Below, one piece after another: positions 50,772 through 58,802 of a stretch of 64,000 bases of DNA. Made by a program: the position numbers and the translations under genes. How positions within the stretch are numbered: position 1 is the stretch's first letter; each line of letters starts with the position of its first letter. Source of the DNA: an uncultured Clostridium sp. (GTDB taxonomy: Bacteria > Bacillota > Clostridia > Clostridiales > Clostridiaceae); assembly GCF_934754925.1 (NCBI RefSeq), contig NZ_CAKVJA010000008.1, forward strand, positions 1-64,000, given 5' to 3'. The notes under the pieces were generated by a model. It searched no databases. It worked only from the letters and a program-made list of their open reading frames with translations, and was not told where the DNA came from.

Positions 50772-51311
50772 TTAAAATGATGGTGGAGTAGAAATCCAAA
50801 TAACTTTAGCTGGTGTCTTTCCACTATTGCTTATATAATGATTTGATCTTGGTTTAAAATAAAAGCTTTCATTTTTTTTCACTTTATAAGATTTATCTCC
50901 AAGGTGTAAGGTTATTGTTCCCGATAGAACGTAGCCAAATTCTTCACCTTCATGGGGTTCTTCTTCTGTATATTTTCCACCAGGATCTAATGTTATCATT
51001 ATAGGTTCCATTTCATTTTTTTGTGCATTTGGAACTAACCACATTAATTTATATTTTAAATCATGATTTTCGGTTTCAAACATATCTTCATATTTATAAG
51101 TTATTTTTTCATCCTTATCATCACTAAAGAATTCTTTTAGGTTTGTCCCTAGTATTTCAAGAATATCTATTAGTGTAGCAATAGAAGGTGAAGTCAAATC
51201 ATTTTCAACTTGAGATATAAAACCTTTAGATAATTCACATCTATTAGCAAGTTCTTCTTGTGTTAGTCCTTTTTCAATTCTCATTCGTTTTATTTTGTCA
51301 CCAATTTGCAC
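50772..51311 (-). CDS. XRE-family regulator with cupin domain (PuuR-like)
   Basis: The 179-residue protein has an N-terminal HTH (GLTQEELANRCELSKGFISQVE, about 14-35) and a C-terminal cupin with EEPHEGEEFGYVLSGTITL (about 116-134). Similar proteins upstream of polyamine transport genes in clostridia and in E. coli (PuuR) respond to polyamines; this one most probably controls potABCD. GTG start at 51311 after AAGGTGA. Two decamer direct repeats upstream are a candidate autoregulatory operator. Confidence 0.9.
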   Translation of the reverse strand: MQIGDKIKRMRIEKGLTQEELANRCELSKGFISQVENDLTSPSIATLIDILEILGTNLKEFFSDDKDEKITYKYEDMFETENHDLKYKLMWLVPNAQKNEMEPIMITLDPGGKYTEEEPHEGEEFGYVLSGTITLHLGDKSYKVKKNESFYFKPRSNHYISNSGKTPAKVIWISTPPSF

Positions 51312-51348
51312 AATTTCACCTTGCCTTTCAACTAGTCTAATAATAACT

Positions 51349-51380
51349 ATTACTAAACTAATGGTTTAAAATTACTAAAC
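51349..51380. promoter_or_regulatory. Direct decamer repeats, candidate operator of the XRE-cupin regulator
   Basis: ATTACTAAAC at 51349-51358 and again at 51371-51380, exactly 22 bases apart (two helical turns), 38 bases upstream of the regulator start. The second copy is preceded by GGTTTAAA. Confidence 0.45.
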
Positions 51381-51824
51381 AAACAATGTTATTATATAGA
51401 CTTGTAAGTAAAAAATCAATATTTTTAAATAAAATATTTAAATAAAAATTCTCTATATAACCTTATAAATAAAGGGTTTGAAGAAAAAGCAATAAAAAAA
51501 GTTTAACATTTATACATTAAAAGTTTAGTATAGCTAAGAATGGTCTAAATTATAAAAAAAATAAGAACACCTAATTTAAAGGGTAATAGCAAAGTATATA
51601 TATAAATTTTCTTATTACTTTAAAATAAAAATTTCTATATAAATTTATAATTGGTAAACAACAGAAAAAAATACATATAAAATTATTAAATATAAAATTA
51701 TATAAATTTATTTTAAATATAATTATAAAAACTATGAATCAGTAAAATTTAACGATTAAAATATTATTTTTAATATTAAGTTAAATAATAATTATTATGA
51801 ATAGATAATGATTACACGAAGCTA
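51381..51824. other. AT-rich intergenic region without a gene
   Basis: The gap between the divergent XRE-cupin gene and pflA spans 654 bases. This part is extremely AT-rich with stops in all frames. No RNA family or strong hairpin was recognised. Confidence 0.5.
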
Positions 51825-51853
51825 TTAACAAATTTAAAATTACGGTGTATAAT
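51825..51853 (+). promoter_or_regulatory. Promoter of pflA
   Basis: TTAACA (51825-51830), 17 bases, consensus TATAAT (51848-51853), giving a leader of about 110 bases. The TTAACAAAT around the -35 box resembles a half-site for the redox regulator Rex; the second half was not found. Confidence 0.6.
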
Positions 51854-51965
51854 AATCTTTGTTGGAAACATAAAAATAATTTTAAAAAAAATCTACCTTT
51901 ATTTAATTATTCGATAAATTTAAAGAATATTTAACATAAACTTAGAACAATATGGAGGAGCAAAT

Positions 51966-52679
51966 ATGTTAAAAGGAACGATACATTCGATAGAAACAAT
52001 GGGATTAGTAGATGGTCCTGGTATTAGAGTTGTAGTATTTATGCAAGGATGTGCACTAAGATGCCAATATTGTCATAATCCAGACACATGGAGTGATAAG
52101 GGAGAAGAAGCATTAGAATTTACTCCTGAAGAATTAGTAAATAAAATTGCTAGATTTAGAAGTTACTTTGAAAGATCTGGAGGGGGAGTTACTTTCTCAG
52201 GTGGTGACCCATTAAGACAACCAGAATTTTTAAAAGAATGCTTAAGACTTTGTAAGGAAAAGGGAATACATACTACATTAGATACATCTGGAGTAGGTTT
52301 TGGAAATTATGAAGAAATATTAAAATATACAGATTTAGTTCTTTTTGATGTTAAACATCTTACAGCAGAAGGATATAAAGAAATGACAGGAATAAAAATA
52401 GATGAAAGTTTAAAGTTCTTAGAAGCATGTAAGAAGTGTGATACAAAAATATGGATAAGACAAGTTGTGGTTCCAGGAATGACAGATAGTGAAGAGTATA
52501 TAACTTCATTAGGAGAATTTATTAAATCTCTAAATAATGTTGAAAAAGTAGAATTACTTCCATATCATTTACTTGGTGTAAATAAATATGAGAATATGGG
52601 AATAAAATATAGATTAGATGGTGTTCCTGCAATGGACAAGGATCAATGTAAAGAGTTATATAAATTGCTTAATTTATAA
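51966..52679 (+). CDS. pflA: Pyruvate formate-lyase activating enzyme
   Basis: This radical-SAM enzyme installs the glycyl radical of pyruvate formate-lyase. The 237-residue protein has CALRCQYCHNPDTW (C-x3-C-x2-C near residues 29-36), GGGVTFSGGDPLRQPEF (about 72-88) and IRQVVVPGMTDSEEY. Length is typical. The substrate enzyme gene pflB is not adjacent, so it is encoded elsewhere or pflA serves another glycyl-radical enzyme. GGAGGAG precedes the ATG. Confidence 0.93.
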   Translation: MLKGTIHSIETMGLVDGPGIRVVVFMQGCALRCQYCHNPDTWSDKGEEALEFTPEELVNKIARFRSYFERSGGGVTFSGGDPLRQPEFLKECLRLCKEKGIHTTLDTSGVGFGNYEEILKYTDLVLFDVKHLTAEGYKEMTGIKIDESLKFLEACKKCDTKIWIRQVVVPGMTDSEEYITSLGEFIKSLNNVEKVELLPYHLLGVNKYENMGIKYRLDGVPAMDKDQCKELYKLLNL

Positions 52680-52681
52680 AA

Positions 52682-52727
52682 TAAAAATAGTAGTAAACTT
52701 TATAAATAGTTTACTACTATTTTTATT
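52682..52727. terminator. Bidirectional terminator between pflA and the exonuclease gene
   Basis: AAAAATAGTAGTAAACT / AGTTTACTACTATTTTTAT stem, 8-base loop, A/T tracts on both sides. Confidence 0.9.
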
Positions 52728-52735
52728 AGTTCAAA

Positions 52736-53362
52736 TTAAAGTTGACTTGAGAAAAAACCTGGTTTTATTAATTTCTTTTTCATACCTTCAATAACTAAAA
52801 GATAAACAGCTGCAGTATCAAATCTAGCATCATGATAATTTCCACTACCTTGGAATAATTCATTAGCTTTTTTAGCAATAGCATCATCAGTAATTCCTAA
52901 ATATTCAATTGTTTCAGAAAGTTTTGGGTTTTTTATTCCGTTACCATTTGGAGAAGGAATTTTACATATATTTTTATAATATGCCATAGTACAGAATGTT
53001 TTTTTAGGTTCCCAAGTTGAATCTATCATTCCAGCTTCATATAAAGAATTAACTTCATGCTTTAAAAATTTAACATCAAATTGAACATTATGCCCAATAA
53101 CAAAATCGGCATCAAAAAAATCACCCATAAAATCTTGAATTTGTTCTAAAAACTCTAAACCATTAGATAATTCATAAAGTTTTTCAAGAGAGAATCCATG
53201 AACTTCTTGAGCGGCAGGATCCATTTCATCAACTGTAAAGAAGAAGTTTTTACCTATAGTTGTTTGTGGTTTTGTAGATGTATCTACAGTTATATAACTT
53301 AACTGGCATATATGACCAGGACGTACACTAGTTGTTTCAGTATCGAAAAATAATAATTTCAT
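52736..53362 (-). CDS. DEDD-family 3'-5' exonuclease
   Basis: The 208-residue protein has the exonuclease motifs LFFDTETTS (ExoI, DxE), VIGHNVQFDVKFL (ExoII) and the late YHDARFDTAAVY (ExoIII, H-x4-D). It resembles DnaQ/RNase T-type nucleases without a polymerase domain, which act in DNA proofreading or RNA trimming. Substrate unknown. I chose ATG 53362 with GGAGG 5 bases upstream on the minus strand; the in-frame TTG at 53374 overlaps the site. Confidence 0.88.
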   Translation of the reverse strand: MKLLFFDTETTSVRPGHICQLSYITVDTSTKPQTTIGKNFFFTVDEMDPAAQEVHGFSLEKLYELSNGLEFLEQIQDFMGDFFDADFVIGHNVQFDVKFLKHEVNSLYEAGMIDSTWEPKKTFCTMAYYKNICKIPSPNGNGIKNPKLSETIEYLGITDDAIAKKANELFQGSGNYHDARFDTAAVYLLVIEGMKKKLIKPGFFSSQL

Positions 53363-53435
53363 CTTTACCTCCAAAAATTTAATTTATTCATTTTATCATA
53401 TCATAACTTATGTTAATAAACAAATTAATAATAAT

Positions 53436-53478
53436 AAAATCACCTTTATATAGTACTAATATAAAGGTGATTTTTTTT
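53436..53478 (-). terminator. Terminator of the arginase gene (palindromic)
   Basis: AATCACCTTTATAT / ATATAAAGGTGATT stem around AGTACTA, with T tracts on both sides. It closes rocF on the minus strand. Confidence 0.85.
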
Positions 53479-54376
53479 ATTTTAATATTTTAGATATAAG
53501 TTTTAATAACTCTATACAAGTTTCTTTAGTTCTATTATTTTTATCTAAATCAGGATTATATTCTACAAAATCTATAGATCTTACCAAGCTTGTACCTAAG
53601 ATAGATTCAAGTAATATTTTACTTTCACCAAAAGATAGACCATCAGTAACTGGAGTTCCAGTGCCTGGAACATATTCAGGATCTAAACAATCTATATCAT
53701 AAGAAAGGTGAATATTTTCTATATTCTTTTCTTTTATTATTGATAATAATTCATTCACGACCACGTCAGTTCCTTTAACATTTATATCTTCATTTGTCCA
53801 AACATTAATATTTAGCTCATCTATTAAAGCGATTTCTCCTGCGTCTAAATCACGACAAGCAAGAATGAAAACATTCTCTGGTTTTATTTTGAAATCATCA
53901 AAGAAAATTGAAGTTAACTTTTTATATCCAATTCCCATTGATGCAGCCAAAGGCATTCCGTGAATATTTCCAGATGGTGAGGTCTCTTCAGTATTTATAT
54001 CACCATGAGCATCTATCCAAATTACAGCTAAATCATTTCCTAAAAATTTACTAGCACCAGCAATTGAGCCTAACGCTAATGAATGATCACCACCAACTAT
54101 AAAAGGTAAAGTGTTATTTTCTAATGCGCTTAAAACTTTAACAGCTAGTCCATTATTTGCCGAAACAACTTGATCTAAATATTTTAATTTTGGGTTACTT
54201 AAAAATTTATGTTCAGCATTTGCTTTTTCAACTTCAATATCTCCTAAATCATAAACATTATGATTTTCTTCAAAAATATCTATAAGGTTGTTTTTTCTTA
54301 ATTCTTCAGGTCCCTTTTCTACACCAGGTTTATCACAACCATAAAAAAGAGGCATTCCAATAATACTTATATCCAT
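53477..54376 (-). CDS. rocF: Arginase
   Basis: Arginase cleaves arginine to ornithine and urea with two manganese ions. The 299-residue protein has GGDHSLALGS (about 94-103), IDAHGDINTEETSPSGNIHG (about 121-140) and YDIDCLDPEYVPGTGTPV (about 225-242), the full metal ligand set. The SPSGN segment and length point to arginase rather than agmatinase. It could feed ornithine to polyamine or proline synthesis, next to the potABCD region. Monocistronic; AGGTC before the ATG is weak. Confidence 0.92.
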   Translation of the reverse strand: MDISIIGMPLFYGCDKPGVEKGPEELRKNNLIDIFEENHNVYDLGDIEVEKANAEHKFLSNPKLKYLDQVVSANNGLAVKVLSALENNTLPFIVGGDHSLALGSIAGASKFLGNDLAVIWIDAHGDINTEETSPSGNIHGMPLAASMGIGYKKLTSIFFDDFKIKPENVFILACRDLDAGEIALIDELNINVWTNEDINVKGTDVVVNELLSIIKEKNIENIHLSYDIDCLDPEYVPGTGTPVTDGLSFGESKILLESILGTSLVRSIDFVEYNPDLDKNNRTKETCIELLKLISKILK

Positions 54377-54820
54377 AAAAAGACCTCCATCAATTAACTA
54401 AATTTTGCACAATACTTATAATAATACTTTAAATAATATAAGTAAATATTAAATTCCTTTTTATTTAATAAAATTTGTCAAAATATATGAATACCTTATT
54501 TATATTATATCCAAGATGACAAAAAAGATGTTTTATATTAAAGGAGAAAATGTATAAAATTAAAATTATTTGTTTAATAAAATCATAAAATAAGAATAAA
54601 ATAAATATATTGACATGGCAAATTTATAATAATTATATGAAATTTTAACAAATTACAAAAATATTATTAAAAATTTAAAATTTACTGTAAAATGTGGTAT
54701 TATTATATTTGGTAATTTATAATTATAAAATTAAAATTACATAAACTATAATTAAAATAATAATGCATACATTTAACTTTTAATATTAAAAATTAATATT
54801 TTTGAAGGGATGGAACAGTA
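54377..54820. other. Long AT-rich intergenic region with a possible promoter
   Basis: About 440 bases between the divergent rocF and LCP genes, without coding potential. TTGACA (54610-54615), 17 bases and TTATAT (54633-54638) is a possible promoter for the LCP gene, leaving a leader of about 180 bases. No riboswitch or stem-loop was recognised. Confidence 0.4.
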
Positions 54821-56230
54821 ATGAGTGAATCAAATAGGAAAAGAAAAAAGCGTTCTAAAAAGAAAGGGTGGTCAATTAAAAAGAAAGTTATAATATCTAC
54901 ATTTATTATTTTTGCTTTATTAATATCTACTCTTGCAACAGGATATATGTATATTAGAAGCAAAATATATTCGGGATTAAATCCATCAGAAACTATATCT
55001 GATACTGAATATAAGGAAGTTGAAGGGATAACAAACGTTCTATTGATAGGAACTGATGCAAGAACATTGGATGAAGCGTCAAGAGCAGATTCTATTATAA
55101 TTGCTACATTAGATAATAATAGAAAACAAATAAGATTAACTTCATTATTTAGGGATACTCTAGTTAATATTCCAGGTCATGGAGAAGGAAAATTAAATGC
55201 TGCATTAGCATATGGGGGACCGGAGCTTTTAATTGAAACTATAAAAGAAACTTATGGAATTAGTCTTGATAAATATGTAATTATTAATTTCTGGGGATTT
55301 GAAGCAATTATTGATCAAATGGGAGGATTAGAGCTAAATGTAGAAGAGTATATGCTTAATGAATTAAATAAGTATATTGGTGAGTCTACAGGTGGAAATG
55401 ACTGCCCAGTTACAGAAGCTGGATTACAAGTTTTAAATGGAAAACAAGCTTTATCTTATGCAAGAATAAGAAAAGGTGTTGGAGATGAATATGCAAGAAC
55501 TGATAGACAAAGAGAAGTTTTAATAAAGGTAGCAGAAAAGTTAAAAGAAACTAAACCAAGTAAATACTTAGGAATAATGAATAATATGTTAGAGTATATA
55601 AAAACAAATATTGAGCCAATTCAAGCGTTAAATATGGCATATACTATATATAAGTTCCCAAGTTTAGATATTGAGCAACTTCAAATACCAATTCCTGATT
55701 TAGCTTATGGTGGTTTATATAAAAACTTAGGTTGGGTATTTTTAATGGATAGGCAGCAAAATGCTAAGTTCTTAGATCAATTTATATTTGAAGGTAAGCT
55801 TCCAAATCCAGATGAATATGATTATAATTCCTTTAATGAAGCAATGTCTGAATACAAATCAGAGTCAGAAGAATATAATAATAAGCATAATATTAAACCA
55901 GAAGATTATATAGATAATAGTGAAGATATTGTTATTCCACCATCTAGTAATACAAATAGTAATAGCAATAGTAATAGTAATAGCAATAGTAATAGCAACA
56001 GCAACAGTAATAACAATAATAATAGTAATAATAGTAATAATGGTGGAACAAGTACAGAAACTCCAAGTACTCCAGAACAACCAGTAGTTCCAGAAGAGCC
56101 AACTACGCCAAGTGAACCAAGTACGCCAAGTGAACCAAGTACGCCAGAGGAGCCAAGTACGCCACAAGAACCAGTAGTTCCAGAAGAGACGATTACTCCA
56201 GAGAATCCAGCACCTTCTGGAGAGGTTTAA
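54821..56230 (+). CDS. LCP-family (LytR-CpsA-Psr) protein with low-complexity tail
   Basis: LCP proteins transfer undecaprenyl-linked glycopolymers to peptidoglycan. The 469-residue protein has a basic cytoplasmic N-terminus, one membrane segment (about 23-46) and an extracellular LCP domain. Conserved pieces are LLIGTDARTLDEASRADSI (about 75-93), LFRDTLVNIP (about 110-119), GKLNAALAYGG and YARIRKGVGDEYARTDRQRE. The tail has a Ser-Asn repeat (about 376-407) and a Pro/Glu/Thr/Ser repeat (about 415-465), probably spanning the cell wall. Confidence 0.92.
   Translation: MSESNRKRKKRSKKKGWSIKKKVIISTFIIFALLISTLATGYMYIRSKIYSGLNPSETISDTEYKEVEGITNVLLIGTDARTLDEASRADSIIIATLDNNRKQIRLTSLFRDTLVNIPGHGEGKLNAALAYGGPELLIETIKETYGISLDKYVIINFWGFEAIIDQMGGLELNVEEYMLNELNKYIGESTGGNDCPVTEAGLQVLNGKQALSYARIRKGVGDEYARTDRQREVLIKVAEKLKETKPSKYLGIMNNMLEYIKTNIEPIQALNMAYTIYKFPSLDIEQLQIPIPDLAYGGLYKNLGWVFLMDRQQNAKFLDQFIFEGKLPNPDEYDYNSFNEAMSEYKSESEEYNNKHNIKPEDYIDNSEDIVIPPSSNTNSNSNSNSNSNSNSNSNSNNNNNSNNSNNGGTSTETPSTPEQPVVPEEPTTPSEPSTPSEPSTPEEPSTPQEPVVPEETITPENPAPSGEV
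55946..56042 (+). repeat. In-frame Ser-Asn codon microsatellite
   Basis: About 16 imperfect copies of the hexamer AATAGY within the LCP gene. As the unit is 6 bases, length change would alter the spacer without a frameshift. Downstream (about 56095-56165) is a second repeat with units CCAAGTGAACCAAGTACG. Confidence 0.85.
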
Positions 56231-56264
56231 ATAATTCAATAAGTTATTTAAGTGTAAAAATATA

Positions 56265-56293
56265 AAAAGCGATGAGTAAAATCATCGCTTTTA
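56265..56293 (+). terminator. Rho-independent terminator after the LCP gene
   Basis: AAAAGCGATGA / TCATCGCTTTT stem, 6-base loop, T-rich tail. Confidence 0.85.
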
Positions 56294-56401
56294 TATTTAA
56301 CAATATTATTAATATAAGTTTATTAAATTATTATTAATATGATAATTTATACCATAATATATGATATAATAATTAAAAGAATAATAGGGAGGAATAAAAT
56401 A

Positions 56402-57052
56402 ATGAGCTCGTTTAGAATGGAATTATTAGGAGTAATTTTGAAAATACCAGCTATATTAATAGCTTTTACTGCCCAAGGTTATGCAAAAGCTTTAGTTGCA
56501 GATAAATTAGGTGATAAAACGCCAAGATTTCAAGGTAGACTAACTTTAAACCCAGCTGCACATATAGACTTAATTGGATTTATAATGATTTTAATAGCTG
56601 GATTTGGATGGACTAAACCTTTAAACACAAATCCAAGCGCTTATAAAAGAGGATATAAAGATGCAATAAAAGTTTCTATTGCAGCACCATTAGCTAACTT
56701 ATTAGTAGGTCTTTTAGGAACAATATTATATGTAGGTACATATAAATTTTTATCTAATATCTTACCAGATACAATATACTTCATATTAATTAATATGGTA
56801 TTACTAATTGCAACTGTAAATGTAAGTTTATTTGTATTTAATTTATTGCCTATACCAGGATTAGCTGGATTTGAAATATTTAGAGATTTATGGCCAAAAA
56901 CATTTTATAAGGTTTCAGATAAAATATATCAATATCAATTTTTAATACTTATTGCAATTATATTTATCGGTGGAACTATTTTATCAATACCAGTTAACCT
57001 TATTTTGAATGGATTTATGGCTTTCGCAAAATTAATATTTGGAATTATTTAA
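56402..57052 (+). CDS. Site-2 protease (M50) homologue lacking the catalytic residues
   Basis: The 216-residue membrane protein has the fold of short M50 site-2 proteases: LVADKLGDKTPRFQGRLTLNPAAHIDLIGF (about 31-60), GFGWTKPLNTNP and NLLPIPGLAGFEIF (about 151-164). In active relatives the segment before VADKLGD reads HEFAHA; here it is QGYAKA (25-30), so HExxH has become QGxxK. The Asp of NLLPIPPLDG is Ala (LPIPGLAG). All three expected metal ligands and the catalytic Glu are absent. ATG 56402 has AGGGAGG 9 bases upstream. It is more likely a non-proteolytic pseudo-protease than an error, since the frame is intact. Confidence 0.85.
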   Translation: MSSFRMELLGVILKIPAILIAFTAQGYAKALVADKLGDKTPRFQGRLTLNPAAHIDLIGFIMILIAGFGWTKPLNTNPSAYKRGYKDAIKVSIAAPLANLLVGLLGTILYVGTYKFLSNILPDTIYFILINMVLLIATVNVSLFVFNLLPIPGLAGFEIFRDLWPKTFYKVSDKIYQYQFLILIAIIFIGGTILSIPVNLILNGFMAFAKLIFGII

Positions 57053-57085
57053 AAGGTGGCAATTAATTTTGCCACCTTTCTTTTT
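57051..57085. terminator. Terminator shared by convergent genes, inside coding ends
   Basis: AAAGGTGGCAA / TTGCCACCTTT stem with short loop, followed by CTTTTT. It overlaps the stop of the M50 homologue and the last codons of the Ppx-like gene. Confidence 0.82.
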
Positions 57086-58580
57086 CTATAAATAAATCTC
57101 TATGATATATTTCTTTAAAAAACTCTCTACCACGCATTGCTTGATGTATTTCTACATCTAAGTTGCTAGGTGATGAGACAGTAATAATAACTTTTTCATC
57201 ATCAAAATAAACTCTTAATTTTTTTACTACACCAACAAGACTTCTATCTAAACCTTCAGAAATTTTTACTAATGCACCAATTTTATTAATTATATCAATA
57301 TCTAGTTTATTGATTAGATAAGAAAATTGAGCTAAAGGTAAATGATAATTATTAAATCTATGAGAAGCTGCAATAGCTGCACTCATTAGATGCTCTTTGT
57401 GTGTAAGTTCATTAATAAATGAATTTAAAATAATATAGAAGGAGTGTTTATGATGATTTTGATAATTGATACTAACTCCACAATCATGAAGCATAGTTCC
57501 TGTTTTTAATATATTTAAATACTTATCATCTAATCTATGAAGGGGTTTTAATTCTTCAAATAAAATAGATGATAAAAAGTATACTTGTTGTGCATGAGGA
57601 ATATTAGCATTTAATGAGTTTAATATACCATAAATACTATAATCTAAAATGTTTTCTATTACATCATAATTTTTATAAAGATAATCGTAAAGAAGTCCTT
57701 CCCTAATTGAATTATTAGATACTTGTATGTTATCTGGCGATACTGTCTTGGTTATCTCATTGAGTATAAGTAAAGAGCTAAATATACTATCTACCATATC
57801 TAAATCAATTCCTTCAACTTTACGACGAAGCTTTAAATCCTTACATTTTATAATGTTATAAAGTTCATGAATTCCTATTTCAGATAATTCATAATTGTTA
57901 ATTAATTCTAAGGGATAATGAGTTTTAAATTTATCCATTTTAACCATTGTCTTAGCAAAATCACCTACAATAACTATGGATTCAAATTTATCATTTAGCC
58001 AAGATATATTATTTAATTTACTTCTTACGAAAGAGGTGGATTCATCTAAATTTGAATTTAATATCCTATCAGCTATATTGAATGTATAAGCTAAATTTAT
58101 TCCACCAAAGGGTAGTAATTCCCAATTGGCAATTTCTTTATTTTTTATAGATATTAAATTAGTTGATGTTCCTGTTATTTCAACTATAAGAGAATTGGTT
58201 ATATTTAAACTTCTATTCACACTTAATGCAGTAAATTTAATTTCTTCTTCAGGTGATAAAACCTTTAAATCTAAATTAAGGTTTAATTTTATCATATCCA
58301 CAATAGATTCACTATCTTTTAAATCATTAAAAAAACTAGTTGTAATAGTAAATATTTCTTTAGTACCAGAGGCTTCACAAAGAGACTTATATGTTCTTAA
58401 TGTAGATAGAATATAATTAAATTTTTCGTTACATAAAATACATTTCTTAGATAATTCATAGCAAACCTTAAAAGGAGTCTTTAGTTCATCTATAATTTTA
58501 AAATATCCTACATCCTCTACTTCTGCTAGCATTAATCTTATTTTACTAGAACCTATATGAATTATACCAACTCGAATCAT
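57063..58580 (-). CDS. Ppx/GppA-like phosphatase with HD domain, altered active site
   Basis: The 505-residue protein has an N-terminal Ppx/GppA-type actin-fold domain (about 1-300) and a C-terminal HD-like domain (about 320-480) with MLHDCGVSINYQNHHKHSFY. Active Ppx/GppA enzymes split polyphosphate or pppGpp. Here the phosphate-loop DIGSNS is HIGSSK (8-13) and the second loop (DIGGGST) reads EITGTST (about 137-143), while the LSPEEEIKF segment with the catalytic-Glu area is kept. Reduced or altered activity is likely. It is divergent from the ArgRS-like gene. Confidence 0.82.
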   Translation of the reverse strand: MIRVGIIHIGSSKIRLMLAEVEDVGYFKIIDELKTPFKVCYELSKKCILCNEKFNYILSTLRTYKSLCEASGTKEIFTITTSFFNDLKDSESIVDMIKLNLNLDLKVLSPEEEIKFTALSVNRSLNITNSLIVEITGTSTNLISIKNKEIANWELLPFGGINLAYTFNIADRILNSNLDESTSFVRSKLNNISWLNDKFESIVIVGDFAKTMVKMDKFKTHYPLELINNYELSEIGIHELYNIIKCKDLKLRRKVEGIDLDMVDSIFSSLLILNEITKTVSPDNIQVSNNSIREGLLYDYLYKNYDVIENILDYSIYGILNSLNANIPHAQQVYFLSSILFEELKPLHRLDDKYLNILKTGTMLHDCGVSINYQNHHKHSFYIILNSFINELTHKEHLMSAAIAASHRFNNYHLPLAQFSYLINKLDIDIINKIGALVKISEGLDRSLVGVVKKLRVYFDDEKVIITVSSPSNLDVEIHQAMRGREFFKEIYHRDLFIEKERWQN

Positions 58581-58654
58581 ATAACACCATTCCTATCATT
58601 AATACTTTATATAATTATTATGATATATAAAAATGAAATAAAAATAAAGGTTTA

Positions 58655-58684
58655 TTGACAAAAAATATTTTTCTTAGTTATAAT
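58655..58684 (+). promoter_or_regulatory. Consensus promoter of the ArgRS-like gene
   Basis: TTGACA (58655-58660), 18 bases, TATAAT (58679-58684): a perfect sigma-A match. Confidence 0.8.
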
Positions 58685-58731
58685 AAATTAAATAAAACTA
58701 AATTGAAAAATTAAGTGCTATGGTAGATATA

Positions 58732-58768
58732 TTCGTCTTTTTGTGTTTCAAAGAGGCGTTTTTTTATT
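58732..58768 (+). terminator. Leader terminator upstream of the ArgRS-like gene
   Basis: CGTCTTTTTG / CAAAGAGGCG (with G-U pairs) and a T run, located about 45 bases after the predicted start of transcription and 35 bases before the ATG. It could attenuate the gene or end a short RNA. Confidence 0.6.
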
Positions 58769-58802
58769 ATTTCAGTAAAATATAAAAATAGGAGAATAAG
58801 TT

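Noticed and set aside
51974..51990. Fifth copy of the LacI operator core (GGAACGATAC) at the start of pflA
   Set aside because: It matches only one half, lies inside the coding sequence, and lacks the palindromic CC right half.
55946..56042. Possible CRISPR-like tandem repeat
   Set aside because: The unit is 6 bases, in frame within a coding region, without spacers.
55865..56239. Minus-strand frame rich in Trp and Thr/Ile repeats
   Set aside because: Its composition is the mirror of the repetitive LCP tail; there is no start signal.
58126..58416. Plus-strand frame within the Ppx-like gene
   Set aside because: Shadow frame; no translation signal and the minus-strand gene has clear family motifs.
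58720..58785. Possible leader peptide of about 21 codons before the ArgRS-like gene
   Set aside because: There is no ribosome-binding site and no arginine codons, so classical attenuation is not supported.
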